13,550 bases of DNA from positions 1-13,550 of the forward strand of contig JAOXYB010020294.1 of assembly GCA_028565635.1 (NCBI GenBank), in the 5' to 3' direction. The stretch is from Phoronis ovalis (taxonomy: Eukaryota > Phoronida > Phoronidae). The position numbers were made by a program, and so were the translations under genes. Shown piece after piece: positions 1-10,400 of this stretch. Position 1 is the first letter of the stretch, and every line of letters begins with the position of its first letter. Below the pieces are notes generated by a model, which was not told the DNA's origin, searched no databases, and saw only the letters and a program-made list of their open reading frames with translations.

Positions 1-336
1 ATATTACCTATAAATACTGACTGCCCAAGAACAGATTATATTAAAGCTCCTTTACAATTTGTTTTCTCTCAATAATTTAAGCCTTCGACACAACTATAAA
101 TCAACCGCTACGCTAATACTTGACAGTGCACCAAATTATGAATTTACAGAAGAATCCTGTTTCAGCTATAACTGTATGTAATAGCACGACATTTTTATGA
201 CGTATTCTGCAACCACAGTCGTTTCATAGACGAGATATGCTGACAAATTCGGTGTGTAACATTTTCAAACTACCTCAGCGAACCGGGTTATCAGCAAGAA
301 CGTATACTGCAAGCCTGTGATAATTCGTAGTTTTAA

Positions 337-398
337 GCCCGGGTTTAAGCAGGCTTTAGTCTGTGAGGCCCGGGTTTAAGCAGGCTTTAGTCTGTGAG
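337..398. repeat. Perfect 31-bp tandem duplication
   Basis: Two identical 31-bp copies lie head to tail at 337-367 and 368-398. Each starts GCCCGGGTTTAAGCAGGC and ends GTCTGTGAG. With no differences between copies the duplication is probably recent, or a collapsed/expanded assembly of a polymorphic minisatellite. No gene is nearby. Confidence 0.95.
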
Positions 399-517
399 AG
401 TCACATAATGAGACGTCGTTTGGATCAGGTTTTAGAACTTGATGTTAATTAATGTCCGTTACCAGCAAAAGTCAATACTTAAATACACAATACACCTTTT
501 ATGCTTTGAGAACCTAG

Positions 518-863
518 CCCGCTGGCACTTGGCCAATTTATGATACAGGAGTGAGGTCCAGACCTCAAAACCCTATACTCATTGCAAGCCAGCTATGGCA
601 AAAAACATACCCGTTGTCCGAAAAGATGGCTAAAAACACCCCGTTGTCAGAAAAAATAGCCCTTTAGTAACACCCATGGCAAAAAATTACATTCCTCTTA
701 ACATGATTTTCGGGACCCGTTATTAGCAGTGAGCTAAAAATATACTCCGTTGCGAGCATCCAGGGCTGAAATATATACGCCGTTGCAAGCAGGAACCCTA
801 AAAAAACCATACCCCATAGGGCGGCACGTATGTATAACCACTTTGGATGACAGTGCCCCCGGG
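518..863. mobile_element. Short TIR-like element with internal degenerate repeats
   Basis: The right end reads GTGCCCCCGGG; its reverse complement (CCCGGGGGCACT) resembles the left end CCCGCTGGCACTTGG, giving weak terminal inverted repeats. About 565-815 is filled with roughly seven degenerate 30-33-bp units around a core like CTAAAAATATACTCCGTTGC (clearest at 565-593, 594-624, 625-654, 731-763 and 764-796). No convincing target duplication is seen at the proposed ends and there is no coding capacity. It looks like a non-autonomous element carrying a minisatellite; the boundaries are approximate. Confidence 0.5.
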
Positions 864-2609
864 TGTGAGAGGAGTGGCGAGTTTGATAACAACAGAAGTA
901 CAATTATAAAACACTATTTGATTGTGATTTAATTTTTTTAGAAGTCCCAGTAACTAGGCAGATACATAAGCGTCTTTTTATTTTGTTAATTATGATTGCC
1001 TCCTACAAACACAAAATAAATTAGTGCTACTTGTACGCTTATTTAAAACCATTTCATTTAGTTATTTTAAAATATGTAAAATTTTCTTCCTAGTATTTCA
1101 TAATCGGGCAGTTTATTCTTTAAAATAAATCAGGAGTTAAATTTTGCGCTTCTTATTTTTTCATGCGAGATGAGTTCTCGCTAATAATATTATTATAACA
1201 TTCAAAACGGTGCAGTAGGAAGTGTATACTTCATGAAACACTAATGATCAGATATGAAAGGGCTTTACTAATACAATGATTATCTTATTTTGCTTTGTAA
1301 CTTGATCACTTCACATAATATTAAATTGATTTAAAAATAAAATCTAAAATACGCCCTTGACGTAAAACAATTAGACTAAATATAGTATATATGTATCTAG
1401 ATTACACTTTACGTCTATAATTTGAATGGATTTCAATGAAAAAATACGAGGTTTCTTGAACAAATAAAGATACAAAAAGTAATCAGTTTATAATCATTTT
1501 ATAATATGTACCTGGTATGTATAATACAGTATAATTACGTACCAATGTTATTATCATTAATGAAATATCATGGTTAAATTAAGTTGTATTGTATAATGTA
1601 CATGCGAGTTGAAAAAGATGAGACAATTACTGTTTTACGTACGTACGTATTGGTTATATACCTGATAGTTCATGGTTTATTCAATTAATGCGTGAAAACG
1701 AACCTAAAATAAAAAAACATTTAATATCTGGTATATTACTACATATGTCATCCGTTTTGTTCCCCTCTGTTATGAAGCTCAATTCGATATTGAAATTTGA
1801 CATTTTTCTAGCTCTTAGCTGAAACCTTATGTATCAAAGTGAACGACACACCTATTTGACGCCAAAATCTCAGCAGCGTTTGCGTAACTTAAGCGAGTTT
1901 AACAGATTGATTTTTTTTTTGTAGACTGTTAAACATTTGTACTTCCTTAGCAATAGCGTAAGCAATATATTTTTGCAATGTAATCAAAAGTACAAACTTT
2001 GACATTCAGTTTTATAGCTGCAAATGCTATATAATAATATAAAATATAATAAACGCAATCGTATGACATTGAACAGTTTCCGTTTTCTTACTTTAAAACA
2101 CCAAACTGATTAAAATATTATGTCATTCACTAATTCGAAAAGTAAACTCACGTGACTTGTGAATTTTTTTTAAAATTTCGTTAATGTATTGCAGAAAATA
2201 TACTGTATATGTGTAAAAAGGTAAAATGTAATATTTATTGAGTACCTTTAGATGACTAGATATAGTAGTTAATAAAAAAACACAATTAATATCCCTTTTA
2301 TAATAAGAATGACTTTCTGTTGCGGTATTTTTAATTAGTACTCTTTTGTTTCATCGTATGTGTAAAACATGCTTACAAATACAAAATACAAAATGACAAT
2401 GCGATTTTTCAGTTTGAAACAGAATGCTGCAAAAACAAGTAATAAGAAATCAACCCATATTGATTCGTACTTAAACTTTTATGTTGAGAGTGTGAAAGCC
2501 AATTTCCGTATCGTTTGGTACTAGTTTTGACAAAGTGCTGTTTGAATCCTGTAAGAAACGTGACTTATATGACCTTATATTTGAACAATTTTTTTGGAAT
2601 AAAAGTGCA
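864..2609. other. AT-rich stretch, no gene recognised
   Basis: I find no credible coding exon, RNA gene or clear repeat here. The sequence is very AT-rich, with many stops in all frames. A small alternating palindrome (ACGTACGTACGTA) sits near 1639-1651. It may be upstream intergenic DNA or a 5' intron of the transporter gene. Confidence 0.5.
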
Positions 2610-2656
2610 TGCACACACAACCACACACACACACACACACGCACGCACATACACAC
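2610..2656. repeat. CA/TG microsatellite
   Basis: An interrupted (CA)n run: about 10 clean CA units in the centre, with ACAACC, GCACGCAC and ATACAC interruptions. Open frames across it on both strands (Thr/His or Cys/Val rich) are artefacts of the dinucleotide. Confidence 0.95.
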
Positions 2657-2665
2657 ATTGTCTAG

Positions 2666-3238
2666 GTGCCTCCTATCATATTTAAATGCATGTCATTTTT
2701 TACCAATGTTTCAGAGCAGTAAGGTAACTTGACCTTACATACTGTGCAATAATGTAGTTTGGTCATCGAGGGCTTGTCTTGAATAAGCATGCAGAATTTG
2801 GCACTTTTCTATACAGAATGTTCTAACATCACAAAATCATTTTAAAAGTGTTTTTGAAATTATGAAAATAAACCATCAGCTATTTTGAGGTATGTACAAA
2901 ATTTGAATTTGCGGTATTTTTGCGGCTATGTAGCCTAAGAAAATAAGATTGGAAACAACTAGGTTCTATAGTTTAAATAGGTACATGTGTAATGTATGCA
3001 TATACGTATGTGTGATAGCTGTTTAGAAAAGTGTAAAATGTTGCATGATTATTCAAGACAAGGCTGTTGATGACAAAAACAGATATACAAAACGGACATA
3101 CAGTACTCCTAAATACAGTAGAATATACCCAAACGAATACATATTTGTACAGTGAAATTTATATAAGGCCAGGTTACCTTACTGCTCAGAAACATTGATC
3201 AAAATGGATATATGACCTAATGTGATAGGAGGCAACTG
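2666..3238. repeat. Large imperfect inverted repeat (hairpin-forming)
   Basis: The left arm (about 2666-2834) matches the reverse complement of the right arm (about 3011-3238). Exact anchors are GAGCAGTAAGGTAAC (2714-2728 against 3173-3187), CTTGTCTTGAATAA (2773-2786 against 3049-3062) and TGCCTCCTATCA at the outer ends. The right arm has about 60 extra bases near 3075-3138. The loop of about 175 bp is unrelated AT-rich sequence. No coding capacity is seen. It could be a MITE, a fold-back element or two inverted copies of one short repeat. Confidence 0.8.
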
Positions 3239-3953
3239 GATTTCTACATAAAACTGAACACTGAAGCAGCTTAGATGAAGATATCGTTATATTAAACATG
3301 ATTAGAGAGCTAACTAAGTAAACATACACATTGATATATTAAACTGATCGTTGCTTGCTCAATTTTTTATCTCTAGAATTATTAAGTACTTTCAGCAAGG
3401 GAAATTTTTAGGAATGTTCTTAAAATTGATGACAACAAACAAATCTCTGGAGAAAGAACACCTTGGTCGGGACTTTCGTTTGACCAAGTTGTTAAATCAA
3501 GCAGAAGTTGAACAAGCCACGCTGCTATAATACTCCCTCCTTCTGAGTTTTGTATGAAAGTTGAATGAGTAGTACTCAAAAGTCGTTTATAGTAATTAGT
3601 AATTCCCAAGACATTGCATGCTTTATAATTGTAAGCATTGTATAGACAACATGCTGCAGCGCTTATGTACACGTTGAATTTACTAAAAAATATATAATAT
3701 AATACAAATTTCTGATGTCATGTAGAAAATGGGAATTTAATACTTTTTCATCAATTACTCTTTTTTTGCCGAGAACTGTTTGTTTGAACCTGGTAATTAG
3801 TTTGCACAATCAAAGTAGCAGAAAAACTACATTACTTCAGGTAGTGTAGCGTACTCGTGATCTTTATTATATGATAGCATCTGTGTCTTTAAGAACTGAC
3901 CATAAAAATCAGGAACGCGAAAAAACATCTCCTGCAAAGAAATTACAACGGAC
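3239..3953. other. No supported gene
   Basis: AT-rich DNA between the inverted repeat and the candidate 5' exon. The only long frame is a 96-codon one on the minus strand (3382-3672), which I do not recognise and which has no supporting features. A promoter for the transporter could lie here, but no specific element can be identified. Confidence 0.4.
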
Positions 3954-4128
3954 ATGACTTGGCGTATTGTACTATTTATTGTAATCATCTTTGGAAAATA
4001 TATAGAAAGATATATTTCGAGGGTTCAAGATACATTTCATCTTTGTTATATGTTCAAAATGAAGAAATGGACGTGCCAAAGTATAAATTTTTTGAAAGAC
4101 AGTAGATTACAGTGCACAATTCAAAAAG
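3954..4128 (+). CDS. Candidate upstream coding exon with start codon (weak)
   Basis: Exon A begins in the middle of a codon and has an in-frame stop just upstream (TAA at 4186) with no Met between, so an upstream coding exon is required, ending one base into a codon. The frame with ATGs at 3954, 4050 and 4059 runs open to a possible donor AAAG|GTAATA at 4128/4129 and ends in exactly that phase, giving Glu at the junction. The intron would be only 85 bp. Against it: the stretch after ATG 3954 is strongly hydrophobic (IVLFIVIIF), which is odd for the hydrophilic cytoplasmic tail of this family, and no part resembles known DAT N-termini. Starting at 4050 or 4059 would avoid the hydrophobic run. 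The true first exon may instead lie further upstream. Confidence 0.2.
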
Positions 4129-4213
4129 GTAATATTCTGATTTTGACACATGACTCTTAGTAGTTCATTTTGTAAAAAATACACATAATCTTACTTCTTT
4201 TTATTATTTTCAG

Positions 4214-4441
4214 AACAAAAATATTTAGCTGAAGCGAAAAAATATCCCGATGGAAACGCGAATGATGCAGACGAATCAGGACAACCTTTACAACAAAGTG
4301 TACACGGAAATCCCCATGACGATGACGATAACAGAGAAACATGGGGCAAGAAGATAGATTTCTTGCTATCTGTTATTGGATTTGCTGTAGATTTAGCAAA
4401 TGTCTGGAGGTTTCCGTATCTCTGTTACAAAAATGGAGGAG
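4214..4441 (+). CDS. DAT: DAT exon A: N-terminal tail and TM1
   Basis: The acceptor is a strong pyrimidine tract plus CAG (to 4213); the donor is G|GTGAGC at 4442. The first ~40 residues are a hydrophilic acidic tail (DESGQPLQQ, then [13 protein letters not shown]), as expected for the cytoplasmic N-terminus. TM1 follows with [19 protein letters not shown]: Asp59 is the residue that pairs with the amine of monoamines (human DAT Asp79), Asn62 is a Na+ ligand and Arg65 is half of the extracellular gate. The exon ends after NGG in phase 1. There is no ATG in frame before TM1, so this is not the first coding exon. Confidence 0.95.
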
Positions 4442-7400
4442 GTGAGCTATGCCCAAATATGGACATATGTGCTTGTGAATACATGTACGTGTATGGTTTA
4501 TCCAAGTACTATATGTTACATTTCAGTTGTGAGCCTTTACTGAATGCCTAAGTATCTAGTTAAAAAAAAAAACGTAATCAAATTAATGTTGGTCGTTTAT
4601 CTGCCCCATGTTTTTACTACTGATTATACCTCACTTATGAAACAGAATGAAGCTTACCCACACTTTGAAATTTTGTCCAAGATCACGAGTGTATGAATTG
4701 TTGCAAAACATTTTATATTCTAATTGGGTACCTATATAACATATCTTATACATATGAATCATTTTTGTGAGCTTAAAACATATATAAATAGAAAAACTAA
4801 TAATTAACCCGTGAATTGTTTATTAAACTGAAATATAGATACCCAAACAAGAATATAACTTTCTCTCTAAAACTCTATAATTCACTGAATACTAGTATCG
4901 GAATCGATCTTTCCCGCACCAATAATAATCATTGGTTTTCCGGATATAGTTCAGGAAGTAGGTATATAATTTTAATATTTTCTCAGTCCCCTATTGAGTG
5001 ATAGGTTTTAGATTATATTCGTTATTGCGGAATAAAAGAAATTATGGAAAGTCTGACCTTTTATGTATGTCTGTTTATGATGATTAGCATGAAACTGCTC
5101 CCAATAGCTTCTAATAGGCATGTAACAGATTTCCAGTTGGCTGATCAATAAACATCTTCGAAAGAGACATCAGATTTGCACTTAACGATGTCACAAGTTG
5201 CTTGAAGAGTTGTTGAAATTCTTTTTCGTGCTAAATATTTAATGCAGTTTAGCCTGCGTTATTGAAATATGTGAATATTAATTTTGTTATTATTATAGGA
5301 ATTACCTTGACTTCATCAAGTGATGTATCACAGATAACAATAGGGGATAATGATAGCTCTCATAATCACGCATACAAAAACCTAAGATGAGTTGGAGTAA
5401 TTTTGATAATTCTAGGTGGCCGGATAACTTTTGTCATGTTAGTGACAACATAGTACGTTTTAGGCTTTATAAGCCAATATGAAGTTATGCAACAAGGCAT
5501 TCTAATTAAAATCTCAAGTTTGCTTTAGCTTCCGTTACTTATCTGCTATCTTTTCTCCCGTTATACAAAAAAAAGAAATCAATATGCAAATAAGTATTAT
5601 CAAACTAAATATTTTTGCACAAAAAATGTGACATAACTACTAATGAAATAGTTACTATTGATTTATTCTGTTTGAAGAATTGTATTTCGTTACATGTTCA
5701 AAAGTTCATTTTCATTTGGATTGTTAATTTTTGAGCAAGAAACGGAAATTTCTTAAGCAAATCAATAGCAAGGTACTCAACACCGTATATTATTAGAAAA
5801 TTACATTACCGGTTAACGTTTTTTAAGTATAAAAATGTTTTACATGATTGTCTGTCTTGTATGACTGGCTTTCGAGGCAATGTCAAAAGAATCTGCTCTA
5901 AACTCTTACATAATATTTAAACAACCTTTGTACCCTTACTTCTTTGAAAATTGATCTATGCATATACCCGGGGGTCACTAGTCTAAAGGGTGGGTCCACA
6001 TGCGCGAACATGGGTTTTAAGAAAAGTCCCTAAATGCTAAAAAAAGTACCCCTTTGAACGCCTTAGATTTAAAAAGTGACTCTTTATTGACAAACATGTT
6101 GATGCGTTGATGAAGTTGCGCTAATGTTACATATCTGATGGAGAAACCGGTGAAAAACTAATCCTTTGGTAGACCCGCATTCTAAAAACAATATTATGTT
6201 TGCTAATATTTAGCTAAATATATACCCTTAATGCTGAACGCACGTTACGCGCTTCTCCGAAAAAAAATATCCCCTTTTCACCTCATTTGTCGTTTGCGCA
6301 TGTGTTCCCATTCTTTGATCCATGTGCCCTCCCCGGGTACGTATGCTCCAACCAAGTACTTCGTTTCATCGCGTACCAGTCTCGCAAGATATTATTCTTG
6401 TAATAAACACTTCAATTACATGAAAACGCCTAATCAGTGAAGAGATATGGCGTTTTGTGCGAAAATATATAGTATCCTAAATGCAATTTATTAAGAAGCT
6501 TGGATTTTCGTGTAATAACATTATTATGATATAAAAAAACACACCATGTCAGTCCAACTGATTTAAGTGTATTCTGTCTTGAAGAACATTTGGTCCCTAG
6601 TACCATAGAAAAGTAACAAAAGCTCTTTACAAATCATGCAAGTCAGTCTATAAAATAAATTAAAATTTAAAAGATATTTAGGGAATCGTGCCCTTATATA
6701 ATTAACTCTTAACAAATCGAATGAGCTTTACTGAATTGTCATTTAAAGGTATGCCTCGTGTGTGTGTGTGTTAACATTATGTTTTTCATGGTATATTACA
6801 TAATGTACACTGAATTACCCCAGGGGGGACACATGGATCAAAAGATGGGTACACATGCGCGAACGAAAAATCACGTGAAAAGGGGATATTATTTTCAGTG
6901 AAGCACGTAACGTTTGTTCACCGTTAAGGGTATATATTTAGCTAATTATTGGCAAATAGGGTATTGTTTTTAGAATCCAGGTCTGCCAAAGGATTAGTCT
7001 CTAACACAGACTATATCTCTTATAAATGTACTAAATAAATTGTTTTAAACTATAAGCTCGCAAAAGTCAAAAATTTGTTTTAAAATGAATAGCGCATATT
7101 TTTATCAGATATTGTTGCATATTGGTATAGAGGGATTTAAACTCAATTTTTAACAAAAAAACATTTCAAAAATACAACAAGGGTCCAAACTTAGACTACC
7201 AAAGGATATGTTTTTCCCGGTTTCACATCAGATACTCAAGATAAGCACGGCAAAAACCAGCACGGCAAAAACCAGCGCGTCAACATGTTTTTCAATAAAG
7301 GGTCACTTTTTAAATCTATAAGTCTTTCAAAGAGGTGCTTTTTAGCAGGCTATATATACGTGTTTATGGGATTTTTTTAAAACTCATGTTCGTGCATGTG

Positions 7401-10400
7401 GACCCGCCCTTAACACAAGTGACCCTCGGGTGAATTACACTATATAGCGAAACAAACAGCTGGATTCAAATTGTGGTAGATCTATAATCATATTAACATT
7501 GGTCTAAATGTTCAGACCTCTTCAATGTCTGACAATGCGATCCAATGAAATTTGTAGGAAAAATGTATACGTAATAAATGTCCGAAAGGGTTGGCAGCAA
7601 TTTTATGGTCAAATCAATCTTTAGATGTTCTTCTACTGTAGCCAAATGTCAATGGTTAAACCATTATCACGGCATCATTGCATATCAGCAACAACTTCAG
7701 TTCTTGCTTGGTCGGAATCATGCTAGAAATTTGTCTCAGCTGCTCTTGCTGTTTATAACTTCATCTAACTCTACAAGAATATAGGATTCAACAGACAAAC
7801 TGTATATACAGTGTTCCTCCTAAGATGTAATACTAGCTTATTGCACGGTAGTCTATATTCTTCTTTATTAGAGCTGATATCTCTGTGGTACCAAATTGCG
7901 TTTTGTAACAATATCGTTAGAAGTACTGACATATTGTTTTATAGGTGCCTTTCTTATTCCGTATTGCCTTATGCTCTGCTTTGGAGGAATTCCATTGTTT
8001 TACATGGAATTAGCTCTTGGACAGTACATGAGGAAAGGTGCCATAACTTGTTGGGGTAGGATATGCCCACTGTTTAAAGGTAAGTAAAAATATAATAGAC
8101 TATATGTATTAAAAATTCAAAATACCGATTTTGTTCTTAGGGGGGTTATTACGTTTTCCTGATAAGCTATTCACGGCAACTCTACCTCTAAGTTATTAAT
8201 CGTATATATGTATCAAAAAAAACATCAATCAAAGTAATTTGAAGAAAGGAAGTATATGATAGTAGTAATAAATAATGCGTCGCTGTAGGCTCTTTATGGG
8301 ATTCAAGGGATACCATTTGCAACGACTGTACCGCTGTATTTAACATATGTCGCCAGCGCATGTGTATATTTGTCAGCACAGTCAGAAATATCTGCGTGTA
8401 GTCATCTATCAATCTATGTGACTAGATTCTCACCAGGGGGCACCTTTCCACAACAATAATAGATGCGGGAAATAGATGTTACAATAAATTTGCTGTAAAT
8501 AATTAGCAATCGATGTCACAATAAATTAAGAGCCTCTGCGTATAAATTGAAATTCTAAGTTTATTAATTTTGTGCCACTCATAAAAACATGTCAGTTTTT
8601 CTACTTATTTCACACTAAACATAAAATGCTTCTAATCTAGCATAGCACTTACAGCTATTCCTTCACAAAATCACGGTCCTCAATTTTTTGTTGCGTGTAT
8701 TACTAATTGCAGTAAATTTATAAAACTATTATTTGTCTCTCTGCCGACCGAGAAATATTCATAATATTCGTACAGCATATAACAATTTTCTGTTCTGTTT
8801 TTAGGTATTGGATACGCCGTGGTTTTAATAGCGTTCTACACAGACTTCTTTTACAATGTTATCATATCATGGGCGCTGTATTTCTTCTTCGCGTCGTTTA
8901 CAAAAGAACTTCCCTGGGTGACGTGCAATCACGAGTGGAATACACCAAACTGCAGTGATGACCGTTTAACCAATGACGACATGTTCACTACAAATGAACA
9001 GAACATCTCGAACAAGATAGTTTATAATATGACTACTTTGGTTAATATTTCTCTGGATGATTTTAACTCAACTTCAGACACGTATTCACGAGGCAGTTCT
9101 CCAGCTAAGGAATATTTTGAGTAAGTTCAACGAATTAGAAAACTCTCTTCCCTGCATTATTACTGGGAGTAATATAACTAAGTTATAACTTATTATCTAA
9201 ACATGTAAAATATAACATCGTAAGCTGTTTAAACTTGTACTGCCAGTATCTCAGCTTTTTAATTAATATTTCTTTTGTAGCGCCTACTGGAATGAAACTA
9301 TTTTAAAAATGAATTTCTTGATGAACGAATGTTTTTCAATCTTTTAGACGTGGGGTTCTAGAAATGTACAAGAGTGATGGCTTGGAAAATCTTGGCCAAG
9401 TTAAATGGCAATTGATGCTTTGCTTATTGGCTGTGTATTTAATATGCTATTTCAGTCTGTGGAAGGGCATTTCAACTTCTGGCAAGGTGAGGTGCTATAG
9501 CATTTTAAAATCTAACTAATCAATGTTTTGATGGTGCCATATTTATCTGCTTTGTAAAGTCTTTAACCAGAGTTCAATTTAATTCAAATGATTGCAACAA
9601 TATGTGTAAACTTTACGTAAATATGTTTGTTTGAACAAATCACTCTTCATTGTGCACGATGGCCCTGGTCTGCTGTCGAATATAATTTCATGTTCATGTG
9701 CATAAGTATGTAACGACAATCATATTCATAAGGTCTCTGCTAATTTATGTTTTTTACGTGCACCGTAAGCATGGTCGCCCAGTTCTCCGAAGGCTCTCTG
9801 GTCCGACAGCTCGCTGGTCCGATACTACTATTTTCTTATTGTAATTAGAATTCTGTAAGAAAAGTTAAGTAAAACAGTATAATAAAAAAGTTATACAACT
9901 TTGTTACGGACCGAAAAATTTAGTATAATAATTTTGCAGTTTTTAACGCAATTAGGGGTCTCTGGTCCGAAGGCTCATAGCTTCGAAAACTCGCTGGTCC
10001 AAAGGCTCATTGGTTCGAAAGCTCGCAGGTCCGAAACACAAAATAAATAGGTGGTAAACAATGCCTATATCAAGGAGTGTGGTTACTGCTTTTTACCGTT
10101 TTTAGTTCTGACTCAGCGCTCCGTCTTGGTTCTAATTACACGTATCACTATTCCGGAGAATTATTACGGTGTTTTGCGAAACAAAAACGTTCCTAAAAAG
10201 CGCCACATTCCAAAATGTGTAGTCCTGTTAGTTATCACTCACGCTGACAAAACATTTTTCCAACTTTTATGGTATGAGCAAGAAACTCCCTTTCATCGTC
10301 ATCCTAATCCTATTTACCATCATCACTATCGTTATAACCAATGCTGCATATTAAAAGCTACAAAATGTATTGTATGGTTAAGATACATTTTGCATTTAAG

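Larger units (their letters stand above)
4442..7944 (+). other. DAT intron between TM1 and TM2 exons (3.5 kb)
   Basis: Bounded by GTGAGC and TTTTATAG. It is the largest intron in the window. 4442-5966 shows nothing recognisable; 5967-7430 holds an inverted pair of related MITE-like elements; 7439-7944 shows nothing further. No alternative exon with SLC6 similarity was seen in any frame. Confidence 0.9.

Noticed and set aside
505-871. Target duplication around the 518-863 element (TTTGAGAA against TGTGAGAG)
   Set aside because: Only 6 of 8 match, and using it would shift the left end away from the CCC motif; not convincing.
664-932. Overlapping frames of 79 and 60 codons on opposite strands
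   Set aside because: They lie across the degenerate 30-33-bp repeat and the end of the TIR-like element and have no recognisable similarity.
2471-2732. Open frames on both strands rich in Cys/Val or Thr/His
   Set aside because: They are products of the CA/TG microsatellite and have no other coding signal.
3382-3672. 96-codon minus-strand frame
   Set aside because: No recognisable domain, no nearby splice or promoter support, and mixed composition. It could be chance or a decayed element remnant; not supported as a gene.
4816-5001. 61-codon plus-strand frame within the TM1-TM2 intron as an alternative exon
   Set aside because: No SLC6 similarity, and it does not contain anything resembling TM1 or TM2.
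6231-6440. 69-codon plus-strand frame
   Set aside because: It starts inside MITE-like copy 1 and runs out into the flank; copy 2 does not preserve the frame.
7578-7784. 68-codon plus-strand frame upstream of the TM2 exon
   Set aside because: No recognisable domain and no matching splice borders in phase; exon A joins exon B directly to restore NGGGAF.
8420-8460. CCAGGGGGCACC as the end of another MITE-like element
   Set aside because: No inverted partner with matching interior was found nearby; may be a chance match or a solo remnant.
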